From the NCBI GenBank assembly GCA_023382535.1, contig JAHDWA010000009.1, forward strand, positions 1 to 45,694: a DNA stretch of 45,694 nucleotides. The letters run 5' to 3'. Numbering within the stretch: the stretch's first letter is position 1; each line of letters starts with the position of its first letter. Positions 1 through 7,873 of the stretch are shown in pieces. Both the position numbers and the translations under genes were made by a program. The notes beneath the pieces are model-generated. The model had not been told where the DNA came from. It made no database searches and worked only from the letters and a program-made list of their open reading frames with translations. The stretch comes from Anaerolineae bacterium (lineage in GTDB: Bacteria > Chloroflexota > Anaerolineae > 4572-78 > J111).

Positions 1-2202
1 CACGCCCAGCAGCACATAGAACCCGGCAAAGATCGCGTCATACTGCCGGCGGAATTCTGCTGTGTACTCTCGTCCCGCCACCAGGCGGAATTGGGGATAG
101 TCTTCCACAATTTGGCCCAGCCGTTGCTCCACGGCGGCGGGGTCTGCGCCAGGTGCCAGATCAACCTGGTAGAAAATATCCTCGCTCTTGCGGAAATCTG
201 CTTTCATATTCGCTTGCGAAATGTAGGCGGTGTTGATCTTCATGCTCAACACCTCGCCGCCAATAGCGACGACCCGATAATTGTGTATCCCCGACGTCGT
301 CACCAGCGGAATGACATCACCAATGTTTAAGTTGGTGATGGCGGCGAGAACGCCGTTGATGATGACATTACGTTCACCGGCAGCCAGCCCGCTAAAAGCA
401 TCCTCGGCATTCCCTTTTTGAAAATCCATGCCCGATATTTTCGGATACTCGACCGGGTCAATGCCCAGGACCGAAATCAGCGTCTCTCCTGGGCCGGTTT
501 TCAGTGCGCCGGGGCGAAGCGATGATTGAGCGTACCGCAGCGAGCTGACCGCGCCTACGCCCGGCGCTGCCTTGATCTTGGCTTTGAGCGTGGCGCTCGC
601 GCCGACATCGCCTTTCCAGACGGCAACCGAGGGCGGAATGAGCAAATAGTCGCTGCCCATAGTGCGGTTAAACAACTCCATCACGGTGCCGACCGTGCTG
701 AACATGATGCCACCGGCCCCAACGATAATGGCCAGGCCGATCATCGTCGCGCTGGCCGTAATCGCCGCGCGTGAAGGTTGACGGGTCAGGTTGCCCTGCG
801 CCAGTTCGCCCGTGCCTTGCCGGGCAAAAATCAGCGCAAGCAACACGCCAAACACATGGGCAATCGGTTTGACCAGGGCGGGCGCGACGAGCACCAGGCC
901 GACCAGAAAAAGAACACCGCCCAGCGCGACGAACACAAAATTGCCGGTGAACAATCCCCCGATGGCGCCGACGATCATGACTGCGCCGGCGACCGTGCCG
1001 ATGCGGCTGAAACGCTGCATAACCTGGCTGGGCGATGGCCGTAAAGCCTCTATCGGCGTAACGCGGCTCGCATTCACCGCCGGCAGCAGACTGGCAAAGA
1101 GGGTGACGCCAATCCCCAGGGCGATCGAAACAACCACCAGCGACGGTTCGACCACGGCAGTTACTTCTGTGTTCATAAATTGTTTGACAATTGAACCTGC
1201 CCCGGCGGTAATGCCGACGCCCAGCAGATAACCCAAGCCCAGGCCAATCGCCGTGCCGATAACGCCCTGTACCAATCCTTCGGTCAGCACCAGGCCGATG
1301 ATGGTGGCCCGATTTGCGCCAATGGCCCGCAGCATGCCAATATCGTGGCGGCGCTCGGCCACAATCGTGCGGAAGGTGTTAAAGATGATGAACCCGCCCA
1401 TCGCCAGCGTGAGCACGCCGAACATATTGAACATCATCTCCCCCATCTGCATCGCACTGGCGAATTCCGAGCCGCTCGACAGCCCGCCGAGCGTGTAGGT
1501 GTCCCCCAATTGCGCTTTGATCGTGTTGACGATGGCTTCGCTTTCCGCCTCGTCCTGGGTGGTGAGATTCGCTTCGATCACGCTGATATGACCCGACATG
1601 TCAAACAGTTTTTGCGCCTGGGTCAGGGTGAGCAGCACCTGCTCGTTGCCGATGAGGGCGCGCCCCGGCACCAGGCCGACAATGGTCAATTTGACCACGC
1701 CCTCGGGAGTCGGCAGCTTGAGGGTGTCGTCCAGTTTCAGGCCCACCTCATCGGCCAGCCGTTCCGAAATCACGGCCACTCTGCCGTCGCCTCGTTCCAA
1801 AAAGCGGCCCTGGACAATGCGATAGTCGTGCAGCTCCGGCGCAATCTCCGGATCAAGGCCGACGACTGCCAGCGCGCTGACAGTCGAGTCCTTGCTGTAA
1901 AAGTCCGGCGGCAGATTGACGAGACGCTCCAGCGACCCGGCGATGGCGGCAATCCCCTTGATCCGTTTGATTTTGTTCAGCGTGGAGGCCGAAAAGGCTT
2001 CGCTGGTCTTGTGGGTAATCATCACATCAGTCTGACCGGACGCCGAGAGCAGGCTTTTGTTGAAAGCCTCCGTAAACGACGGCAAATAAATGCCCGTGCC
2101 GAAAATTACCATCACGCCGATGACAATAGCGAGCGTGGTGAGAAACGTTCGTAATTTGCGCCCCCCCAGGTAACGGGCGGCGAGAGTCAGTTGGAACCTC
2201 AT
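1..2202 (-). CDS. ABC transporter permease, FtsX/MacB type, two FtsX modules (C-terminus off the window)
   Basis: The frame is open from ATG at 2202 to the first base of the window, giving 734 codons with the 3' end missing. An N-terminal membrane segment lies at about residues 18-38 (LTTLAIVIGVMVIFG), followed by a MacB-like extracytoplasmic domain. A block of membrane helices starts near residue 250 and contains the FtsX signature region (ERRHDIGMLRAIGA). A second module begins near residue 470 with NLTRQPSRA and another helix, so this is the long permease form of roughly 800-850 residues. Such permeases pair with LolD/MacB-type ATPases and move lipids, lipoproteins or peptides, or transmit force across the membrane. 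The ATPase gene lies 14 bases upstream on the same strand and a PadR gene precedes that, which suggests an inducible efflux or envelope-stress module. The substrate cannot be read from the sequence. Confidence 0.88.
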   Translation of the reverse strand, partial: MRFQLTLAARYLGGRKLRTFLTTLAIVIGVMVIFGTGIYLPSFTEAFNKSLLSASGQTDVMITHKTSEAFSASTLNKIKRIKGIAAIAGSLERLVNLPPDFYSKDSTVSALAVVGLDPEIAPELHDYRIVQGRFLERGDGRVAVISERLADEVGLKLDDTLKLPTPEGVVKLTIVGLVPGRALIGNEQVLLTLTQAQKLFDMSGHISVIEANLTTQDEAESEAIVNTIKAQLGDTYTLGGLSSGSEFASAMQMGEMMFNMFGVLTLAMGGFIIFNTFRTIVAERRHDIGMLRAIGANRATIIGLVLTEGLVQGVIGTAIGLGLGYLLGVGITAGAGSIVKQFMNTEVTAVVEPSLVVVSIALGIGVTLFASLLPAVNASRVTPIEALRPSPSQVMQRFSRIGTVAGAVMIVGAIGGLFTGNFVFVALGGVLFLVGLVLVAPALVKPIAHVFGVLLALIFARQGTGELAQGNLTRQPSRAAITASATMIGLAIIVGAGGIMFSTVGTVMELFNRTMGSDYLLIPPSVAVWKGDVGASATLKAKIKAAPGVGAVSSLRYAQSSLRPGALKTGPGETLISVLGIDPVEYPKISGMDFQKGNAEDAFSGLAAGERNVIINGVLAAITNLNIGDVIPLVTTSGIHNYRVVAIGGEVLSMKINTAYISQANMKADFRKSEDIFYQVDLAPGADPAAVEQRLGQIVEDYPQFRLVAGREYTAEFRRQYDAIFAGFYVLLGV

Positions 2203-2216
2203 GTTGACCTAACCTT

Positions 2217-2957
2217 TCAGGCAATGGCCTTCATCATTTGTGATACGGCTTCCGCATTGTTTGCGCCCCTGGATTCCAACTGCACCTCGTTCACAACCTT
2301 GCCGTCTTTGAGAAAGACGATCCGGTCGGCATACGCGGCGATACGCGGGTCGTGCGTCACCATCAGCACCGCGCGGCCCCATTCCTTGGCGACTTGTTTC
2401 AACAAACCGGCAATTTCATCCGACGATTTGGTGTCGAGGTTGCCGGTCGGTTCGTCGGCGAGCACGATAACGGGATCGGCGATGAGCGCACGCGCAATCG
2501 CCACCCGCTGCTGCTGTCCCGCCGACAATTGATCGGGGCGGCTGGCCAGGCGGTGTCCCAAGCCGACTTTGGTCAGCCACTCGGTGGCTTTTTGTTTTGT
2601 TTTGGTCGAGTTGCCGCCGTCGAGCAAAAGCGGCAGCGCCGCATTTTCGACGGACGACAAAATTGGGATGAGGTTAAAGAACTGGAACACAAACCCGATT
2701 TTGCGGCGGCGCAACTGCGTCACCGCATCGTCGGACATTTTCGCCAGCGGCTGCCCGTCAATGCTGACGCTCCCATCCGAGGGCCGGTCGAGTCCGCCGA
2801 GCAGGTGCAACAGGGTGGACTTGCCGCAGCCGCTCGGACCCATCACGGCGACAAACTCGCCCGGGTTGACGGTGAGGTGCACGTGATCGAGCGCGACGAC
2901 CACGGTGTCGCCCGTACCGTACACTTTAGTGAGATTTTCCGCTTGAATAAGAGACAT
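2217..2957 (-). CDS. ABC transporter ATP-binding protein (LolD/MacB family)
   Basis: This 246-residue ATPase energises the FtsX-type permease encoded 14 bases downstream. Walker A GPSGCGKST is at about residues 40-48, the Q-loop Gln at about 92, the signature LSAGQ at about 144-148, Walker B VIVLADE at about 163-169 and the switch His in MVTHD at about 202. Length and motifs match the LolD/MacB/FtsE class. I chose the ATG at 2957 (MSLIQAENL) because an AGGAG at 2964-2968 lies six bases upstream; the ATG at 2960 and a TTG at 2963 lie too close to it. The gene probably forms an operon with the permease and may be controlled by the PadR protein encoded just upstream. The gap between padR and this gene (2958-3088) contains heptad repeats and a hairpin, described separately. 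Confidence 0.95.
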   Translation of the reverse strand: MSLIQAENLTKVYGTGDTVVVALDHVHLTVNPGEFVAVMGPSGCGKSTLLHLLGGLDRPSDGSVSIDGQPLAKMSDDAVTQLRRRKIGFVFQFFNLIPILSSVENAALPLLLDGGNSTKTKQKATEWLTKVGLGHRLASRPDQLSAGQQQRVAIARALIADPVIVLADEPTGNLDTKSSDEIAGLLKQVAKEWGRAVLMVTHDPRIAAYADRIVFLKDGKVVNEVQLESRGANNAEAVSQMMKAIA

Positions 2958-2972
2958 CATCAACTCCTAACC

Positions 2973-3055
2973 CGATTTACGATTTTGGATTTATACCGCA
3001 AGGGTATCCTTTAGGACGATTTACGATTGAAAGCAGTCAAATCGTAAATTGGATC
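2973..3055. repeat. Heptanucleotide (GATTTAC-type) repeats and a hairpin
   Basis: Three back-to-back heptads CGATTTA, CGATTTT, GGATTTA occupy 2973-2993. A second cluster at 3017-3050 forms a hairpin: ATTTACGATT at 3019-3028 is the exact reverse complement of 3040-3049, with a short loop. It lies between the PadR gene and the ABC ATPase. The same heptads, in reverse complement, form an in-frame array inside hypF at 13416-13457. Confidence 0.75.
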
Positions 3056-3088
3056 GACAACTTTTTGTCGCTGTGAAAGCGTAAGTGC

Positions 3089-3670
3089 CTAAATTTTCCT
3101 GGGCCTGCCGCGCGGTTTGGACTCCGGCTCGGGCAAAGGCTGGTGTTTAATTTCGTCGAGCCGCGCCTCGATCATATCGAGCCAGCGCAAATCGGCTTCC
3201 AGGTGCATAACAGCTTTATCGAGCAAAAGAATCTGGGCCAGTTCTCGGCTGGGATCGGCCTGACTGCGCTGCTCGGTAAGGTCGTGCAGTTCCTGATACA
3301 AGTAAGCCCGCTGGGTCTGGATCAAGCCGTACGGATCCGCCGCCCCCGACATCAAACCGATCATCAATTTGAGGAAGAATTCATCGTGCTGATGTTCCGG
3401 TTCGATCCCGCAGGCAAACCACTCGTTGAGGGTCTTGCGCCCCGCCAAGGTGATTGCATATATTCGTTTCTCAGGGCCGGCATCCTGTTCGACGCCGTCT
3501 TCGGCCACGAAACCGCTTTGCTCCAAGCGCGTCAGCGTCGTGTAGATCTGCGCCGGCTTAACGTCCCAATTCTCCTTACCGCCGACAAGCGCCTGAAACG
3601 CCGCACGCAATTCGTACCCGTGGCGCGGGCGTTGGGCAAGCAAACCTAACACGGCATGGCGAACTGACAT
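3089..3670 (-). CDS. PadR family transcriptional regulator with AT-hook-like tail
   Basis: This is a 193-residue repressor-type regulator. The PadR winged helix occupies residues 1-80 (HAVLGLLAQRPRHGYELRAA, then QIYTTLTRLEQSGFV), and a helical C-terminal dimerisation domain spans about 90-180. The last residues, PRGRPRKI, match an AT-hook core (RGRPRK), unusual for the family. PadR proteins typically repress an adjacent transporter operon until a ligand binds, and the ABC module lies directly downstream on the same strand. The start at 3670 is supported by a canonical promoter (TTGACA, 17 bases, TATAGT) just upstream, giving a leader of about 12 bases. Confidence 0.93.
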   Translation of the reverse strand: MSVRHAVLGLLAQRPRHGYELRAAFQALVGGKENWDVKPAQIYTTLTRLEQSGFVAEDGVEQDAGPEKRIYAITLAGRKTLNEWFACGIEPEHQHDEFFLKLMIGLMSGAADPYGLIQTQRAYLYQELHDLTEQRSQADPSRELAQILLLDKAVMHLEADLRWLDMIEARLDEIKHQPLPEPESKPRGRPRKI

Positions 3671-3688
3671 AAACCCTCGCTCACAAAA

Positions 3689-3717
3689 ACTATACTACGA
3701 GTTACTAGATTTGTCAA
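3689..3717 (-). promoter_or_regulatory. Sigma70-type promoter of the padR gene
   Basis: On the minus strand, a -35 TTGACA (3712-3717) and a -10 TATAGT (3689-3694) are separated by exactly 17 bases. The spacer carries two TAGTA direct repeats one helical turn apart, a plausible site for PadR autoregulation. The site is inferred from sequence only. Confidence 0.72.
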
Positions 3718-3826
3718 AATGGAGAGACATGGCGTTGGATGCCGCGAATTAGGATAACGGCTCCGATGCGATGCAGCAGGCTGGAGGTGTGGCTGGCAAA
3801 CAGGCCAAAAGTTGACAAAAACGCAT

Positions 3827-4060
3827 ATGGTTGAACTACTGTCATTAGGGGTAAAACTGCGGGAGTTACGCAAAGAGCGTAATTATTTCAGCGTGATCTG
3901 GCTGGTCAGGCCGGCATTGGTGGAGATGGCGCGAGCAAGAGCCTCTTGTAAAAATTCGGAGATTGGAGCACTATTATCGGTACAAGAGTCCGGTGTCTGC
4001 GAGTCAACAACCAACACTCTCATACGTTTTTACCCAATCTGGCGACGGGTTGGGCGGCCA
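3827..4060 (+). pseudogene. Eroded XRE-type HTH regulator remnant
   Basis: The frame from ATG 3827 reads MVELLSLGVKLRELRKERNY, a typical start of an XRE/Cro-type helix-turn-helix domain. Directly after it the expected continuation QRDLAGQAGIG is found in another frame, so about one base seems to have been lost near 3886-3890. Further pieces (RRLE.., then TNTLIRF) look like the rest of an HTH domain in yet other frames. No intact frame remains. It fills most of the 425-base gap 3671-4095, in which I see no other gene. The match is by eye to the general XRE pattern, not to a particular family member. Confidence 0.5.
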
Positions 4061-4095
4061 GTGAATTTCACTCAGTACCCTGTCCGTTTCTAACT

Positions 4096-4542
4096 TCACT
4101 TTGAGTCATCCTTCTTCCAGCGTTGGTGGATGACGCGGTCGCCCTCATACACCGTCGAGGCGGCGCTTTCAAGGCTGAACTCGAACAAAATATACCTGTC
4201 AGCCGGTGAGTAGGGCGCCAGTCCCACGGCCAAGGCCCGCAAATCGGGATCAGTGATGAGTTGAGCTTGGCCACTGATCCTGAACTCACCGCTGGCTCCA
4301 CTGGTATCACTAACGGCACAGTGAATGGCGTAGCGTCCATCTCGGCGCAAGTCCTGGCCTTTAGGCGAGGTCGGCTCCATAAACACAAACAGATGACCTT
4401 GCCCAATAATCGGGGTCATGGGATGGACTCGGGGTGAGCCATCTTGACGCACGGTAGCCAGATAGGCCACCTGGCCGTGCAGCCGTGAGACCCCAAAAGC
4501 GGCGAGTTCGGGATTTTTATCTTCGAGTGCTCTCCAACTCAT
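4096..4542 (-). CDS. Pyridoxamine 5'-phosphate oxidase-like FMN-binding split-barrel protein
   Basis: This 148-residue protein has the single split-barrel fold of the PNPOx-like superfamily. The N-terminal part (VAYLATVRQDGSPRVHPMTP at about residues 25-45) is the usual first strands, followed by LFVFMEPTSPKGQDLRRDGRYAIHC, where FMN phosphate contacts are expected in relatives. Families of this size include F420- or FMN-dependent reductases and heme-utilisation-type proteins, so the substrate is not assignable. It stands alone on the minus strand with no operon partner. The start ATG at 4542 follows a GAGGAGGATACTG leader on the minus strand, a good ribosome-binding site. Cytoplasmic: no signal peptide or membrane segment is seen. 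Confidence 0.87.
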   Translation of the reverse strand: MSWRALEDKNPELAAFGVSRLHGQVAYLATVRQDGSPRVHPMTPIIGQGHLFVFMEPTSPKGQDLRRDGRYAIHCAVSDTSGASGEFRISGQAQLITDPDLRALAVGLAPYSPADRYILFEFSLESAASTVYEGDRVIHQRWKKDDSK

Positions 4543-4644
4543 CAGTATCCTCCTCAGATGAAAGCGGACTGCTGTTTCCTCTTTTGGCTGTCGCGCTCCG
4601 CTTGACCATCACCATTATTTCCATCCTGGTGATTGTGTGCCCCT

Positions 4645-5013
4645 TTATACCTGTCGAATATTCGTGTCGGTATTGTACCCTCGTTCCCCAAAGGGTTGAA
4701 GTTCCTCAAGCCAGATTTCTTCAAGCAGTCTCAATTCTTCATCGAGCTTGAAGTTCGGTTCATCCCTGACGTGCACAACTTCCAGAATCTCGAAAATAAA
4801 CTTATCCGGACCATATTCATTCCACTCCTGCTGGAGCACTTGATTACGATGACCCCCAATGGTTAGCATAAACTTGTGCCGGTTCAACGGTCCGTCAAGA
4901 TTCAGACTGCTTCCCAGCAATATTTTGCCATTCACAGTATTCTTCACCTGGAACACACCCGCCTGTTTCTCTCTCTCTTTGTAGGCCTGCTTAAGAACCT
5001 TTTTTGTTTTCAT
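4645..5013 (-). CDS. GIY-YIG nuclease-family protein with degenerate motif
   Basis: This 122-residue protein resembles small GIY-YIG fold proteins of Firmicutes. The GIY motif is replaced by AGVFQVKN and the YIG motif by ILLGSS (about residues 18-36). Downstream elements are GGHRNQVLQQEW and a conserved tail LQPFGERGYNT. Classical GIY-YIG enzymes are endonucleases that use the two Tyr residues, the Arg and a Glu; here the first Tyr is Phe and the second Leu, so activity is doubtful. The gene is more AT-rich than its neighbours, hinting at transfer. It has no obvious partner gene. The start ATG at 5013 follows an AGGAG-like sequence (CATGAGGAGATG on the minus strand). Confidence 0.8.
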   Translation of the reverse strand: MKTKKVLKQAYKEREKQAGVFQVKNTVNGKILLGSSLNLDGPLNRHKFMLTIGGHRNQVLQQEWNEYGPDKFIFEILEVVHVRDEPNFKLDEELRLLEEIWLEELQPFGERGYNTDTNIRQV

Positions 5014-5413
5014 CTCCTCATGCCTGTTCTACGTTAATAACCTCTGCCACTGTTTGAAACAACGACCTAACCGGTGGATAAAAAGTATTGTTCGTCAACC
5101 CTGGTCTGAGGTCTGTGCGGTTCAAGTTGTCTCTTTTTACGAGGCTGCACAGCGAAAAACTGTCATTCACATTTTACCCTATGTCTCTCCCTGGGGAAAC
5201 TTCTCTAACGCAAAGCAAAATACCCGCTTGGAAGCTCAAGCCGTGATGCCTCAAGGTCAGGTTCAGACAGTGCCGCTTCTTTAAGTTAATTACGACAGAA
5301 ATTGTCGTATTTTTGTTATAAAATAATCCCAGTTGCCACCTTTGGCTAATTTTCACCGCAGAGGCTTTGAGTTTGTTAAAACAAATTTGATAGCTTTGAA
5401 AAGGAGCATAACA
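5014..5413. other. Gap of 400 bases; one palindromic site, no gene recognised
   Basis: Both strands carry only short frames with no recognisable motif. The visible structure is the inverted repeat at 5292-5308, followed by a TATAAAAT box at 5317-5324, which probably serves the VOC gene starting at 5414. An AAGGAG ribosome-binding site is at 5401-5405 or adjacent. Confidence 0.5.
5292..5308. promoter_or_regulatory. Inverted repeat ACGACA-N5-TGTCGT, probable operator
   Basis: The six-base arms are perfect and continue with near matches into the flanking A/T runs (AATT / ATTT). It lies just upstream of a TATAAAAT box at 5317-5324 and about 105 bases before the VOC gene, in a position where a bound repressor could block RNA polymerase. 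The half-site resembles BlaI/MecI/CopY-type operators, but the five-base spacer differs from theirs, so the regulator is unknown. Confidence 0.5.
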
Positions 5414-5851
5414 ATGACCGATACCCAGATTTTACGAGGCGTGACCACCCTTAGTTTTTGGGCGACTGACCTGGAAGCAGCCAAGAAATGGTATACCGAA
5501 CTGCTAGGCATCGCCCCCTACTTTGAACGCCCAGGGGCCGATGGCAGGCTCGCCTATGCCGAGTTTCGCCTCGGCGACTACCAGCATGAACTGGGTCTTA
5601 TTCACAGCAGTTACGCCCCAAAGGGGGCGGCCGCCGGTCCGGGAGGGGCAGTTGTGTATTGGCACGTTGACGATGTGGCCGCCATGCTTGCAAAGTTAAC
5701 CGCGATGGGAGCGAAAGAATACCAACCACTTACGAAGTGGGGGGAAGCGGGCTTCATCACGGCTTCTGTGGTTGACCCCTTTGGGAACATCCTGGGCATC
5801 ATGTACAATCCTCACTACCTGGACGTTCTGGAGGCAACCAGAAAAGCCTGA
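5414..5851 (+). CDS. VOC superfamily (glyoxalase/bleomycin-resistance-like) protein
   Basis: This 145-residue protein has the two paired beta-alpha-beta-beta-beta modules of the VOC fold. The first contains LSFWATDLEAAKKWYTELLG, the second VVYWHVDDVAAMLAKLTAMG, ending in VVDPFGNILGIMYNP, the usual VOC C-terminal strand. Members bind a metal or sequester small molecules; the candidate ligands (for example His in WHVDD) are present but the reaction is not predictable. The ATG at 5414 is preferred over the upstream in-frame start because AAGGAG sits at 5401-5406, eight bases before it. An operator-like inverted repeat lies upstream. The gene stops 37 bases before the AlkZ-like gene on the same strand, so the two may be cotranscribed. 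Confidence 0.87.
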   Translation: MTDTQILRGVTTLSFWATDLEAAKKWYTELLGIAPYFERPGADGRLAYAEFRLGDYQHELGLIHSSYAPKGAAAGPGGAVVYWHVDDVAAMLAKLTAMGAKEYQPLTKWGEAGFITASVVDPFGNILGIMYNPHYLDVLEATRKA

Positions 5852-5888
5852 CCTTCCTCTAAACCGGTAGCCTACAGGAGAGAGATCA

Positions 5889-6959
5889 ATGAAAAGTCTG
5901 GACATCGTGACCTTGCGCTTATCCAATCAACACCTGGCCGGAAACCTGCTCAAAACGGCGCCAGAGGTAGTATCCTGGCTGGGCGCGGTCCAGGCCCAGG
6001 AGTATCCCTGGGCCAAATGGGCGCTTGGCCAGCGTACTGCCGGCCTGACCGATGCCGCGGTCGAGCAGGCCTTTGCTGAAGGAACCCTGCTGCGCACGCA
6101 TGCGATGAGGCCCACCTGGCATTTTGTCACCCCGGCCGATATCCGCTGGCTGTTGGCGCTGACGGCTCCGCGGGTTAACGCCGCTGTGGCCTCCTACTAT
6201 CGCAAGCTCGAATTGGACGAAGCAACCTTTGCCCGCAGCAACACGGTGCTGGCCAAAGCGCTCCAGGGCGGCCAGCAGTTGACCCGTTCGGAGCTGGCGG
6301 CCATCCTGCAGCAAGCCGGCATTGCTACGGCTGATTTATTACGATTTAGCCTCATTATGCTGCGGGCCGAATTGGATGCGGTGGTTTGCAGCGGGGCACT
6401 GCGCGGCAAGCAGCACACCTACGCTCTCCTGGCTGAGCGGGCGCCCCAGGCCAGAACTCTGGAACGCGACGAAGCCCTGGCGGAACTCGTCCGGCGTTAC
6501 TTTACCAGCCATGGCCCTGCCACAGTAGCAGATTTTGGGTGGTGGTCGGGGCTAACGATGGCTGACGCCCGGGCCGGCCTGGAAATGGCTAAACCGCATC
6601 TGGTTCAAGAAGTGAGCGATGGCCAAACCTACTGGCTCCCTTCTTCGAGCCTACCGGCAAACACCACTTCACCCACAGTTCATCTGCTGCCGGCTTTTGA
6701 TGAGTACACGGTAGCTTATAAAGATCGGAGGGCTATTCTTGACCCGGCCTACCCTCCCCAGGCGAAAATTGACATCCTCAACCCGGCGATTGCTGTCAAT
6801 GGTAAGATCGTCGGCACCTGGAAGCGCACAATCAAGAAAGATACCGTGGTTCTGACCCTAAGCCCATTTACGGCGCTGACAGAAGCCGAAGACCAGGCCA
6901 TCGCTGGAGCCGCCCAGCAGTACAGCGCCTTTCTTGAGCTGCCGGTTGTGCTGGCCTAA
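5889..6959 (+). CDS. AlkZ/YcaQ-family winged-helix DNA glycosylase-like protein
   Basis: This 356-residue protein belongs to the HTH_42 / AlkZ family, in which tandem winged helices form a DNA glycosylase (Streptomyces AlkZ unhooks azinomycin crosslinks; E. coli YcaQ acts on nitrogen-mustard lesions). The catalytic Gln-x-Gln is visible as AVQAQEYPWAKWALG (about residues 33-47). Other family landmarks are THAMRPTWHFV, DFGWWSG and the C-terminal strand region LLPAFDEYTVAYKDRR. Length fits the family. Role inferred: repair of bulky alkylation or resistance to a DNA-damaging natural product. The start ATG follows AGGAGAGAG at 5877-5884. It is downstream of a VOC gene, a family often involved in drug resistance, which supports a detoxification theme but does not prove it. 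Confidence 0.85.
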   Translation: MKSLDIVTLRLSNQHLAGNLLKTAPEVVSWLGAVQAQEYPWAKWALGQRTAGLTDAAVEQAFAEGTLLRTHAMRPTWHFVTPADIRWLLALTAPRVNAAVASYYRKLELDEATFARSNTVLAKALQGGQQLTRSELAAILQQAGIATADLLRFSLIMLRAELDAVVCSGALRGKQHTYALLAERAPQARTLERDEALAELVRRYFTSHGPATVADFGWWSGLTMADARAGLEMAKPHLVQEVSDGQTYWLPSSSLPANTTSPTVHLLPAFDEYTVAYKDRRAILDPAYPPQAKIDILNPAIAVNGKIVGTWKRTIKKDTVVLTLSPFTALTEAEDQAIAGAAQQYSAFLELPVVLA

Positions 6960-7089
6960 AGGAGTTAGGCTAAATTATTCAAGAAATGGGCAGGCATACC
7001 GCCTTCAAACTGCGCTCGGATAATCTAATTAACCACAAAGCAGGCAATATCCATACTACCGCCATACGTTTTTATCCGTCCGGCTGATG

Positions 7090-7671
7090 TTAGGCCGCTC
7101 CACCCTTGTTTCGACCGCTCGCCTGCTTGACCGGCTCCGGAGCATCGGCATACTTCCTGTACTTCCCCAGCAGCTTGCCTAGCATAACCACTATTGGAAA
7201 AATGAAGCGTTGCACAAAACCAGGTATCTCCACCAGTCCAAACTCGTCCTTGTACCGCCCGAGTAAGTAGGCCACATCAAAAGAATCAGGCTGCCTCCCT
7301 CCATTCTGCTTCTGCGAATCAAAGATCGCACTTAGAAAGTATTCCAGATTATCGGCTGGTTTCACATAGCTCGTGCAATGCAGTTCCCCTTCGCCCGCAT
7401 TCCAAAACCGATGAACCTCGCCCGGTTTGAATACGGCTGTCTCTCCTTCACCGGCATACTGGGGTTCCCGATCAGCAAGCTGATAACCGAGCCTGCCCTT
7501 GAGCACGGTCAGCCCTTCCTCCTGGAGGTAATGGACGTGCATGGGCGGGCCAGCTCCGGGTTGGACGAGATTTTCGCCCTCCAGCCAATCGCCAGTGGGA
7601 TCAGAGACGAACTGTCGGAAGGTGATTTGTTCCCCGGCTCCATTCTCGATGGTATGGGGGTATTTGTTCAT
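7090..7671 (-). CDS. Cupin-domain protein
   Basis: This is a 193-residue single-cupin protein. Motif 1 is recognisable as GPPMHVHYLQEEGLTVLKG (about residues 43-61), with two His and a Glu as metal ligands. Motif 2 is PGEVHRFWNAG (about 85-95), supplying the last His. The C-terminal half (about 115-180) is helical and ends in a basic stretch. Relatives include dioxygenases, isomerases and small-molecule sensors, so no reaction is assigned. The ATG at 7671 is chosen over the in-frame upstream ATG at 7683 because GGAGG lies five bases before it. The gene has no operon partner. Confidence 0.86.
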   Translation of the reverse strand: MNKYPHTIENGAGEQITFRQFVSDPTGDWLEGENLVQPGAGPPMHVHYLQEEGLTVLKGRLGYQLADREPQYAGEGETAVFKPGEVHRFWNAGEGELHCTSYVKPADNLEYFLSAIFDSQKQNGGRQPDSFDVAYLLGRYKDEFGLVEIPGFVQRFIFPIVVMLGKLLGKYRKYADAPEPVKQASGRNKGGAA

Positions 7672-7873
7672 TCCGTCCTCCAATAAATTTCCAGCTACCT
7701 AACGTCTGGTTAGCCGCCGGGCCAGCAGGGTTTGGTACAATGAAAGGTGACGCGGCTGGCAGGCCGCCATCTAAAATCAGGCCTTCTGCGCCATCCTTTT
7801 CCTCCAAAAAACCCGTCCTCAACCGCGGCGGTCTCGCCGTCCGCAGCTCGCTCGATGGTACCATACCTCAGGT

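Noticed and set aside
1345..2154. Long plus-strand frame opposite the FtsX-type permease
   Set aside because: It is antisense to a well-supported gene, has no recognisable domain, and reflects GC-rich codon structure.
5054..5356. Small frames on both strands upstream of the VOC gene
   Set aside because: No motif, no ribosome site and no similarity that I recognise; the region contains an operator-like repeat instead.
6962..7725. GTTAGGC and CCTAAC-N5-GTTAG motifs (6966, 7088, 7697) suggesting integron attC sites near single-gene cassettes
   Set aside because: Core-like heptamers exist, but no pair forms a proper attC with inverse core, core and a matching stem, and no integrase is present.
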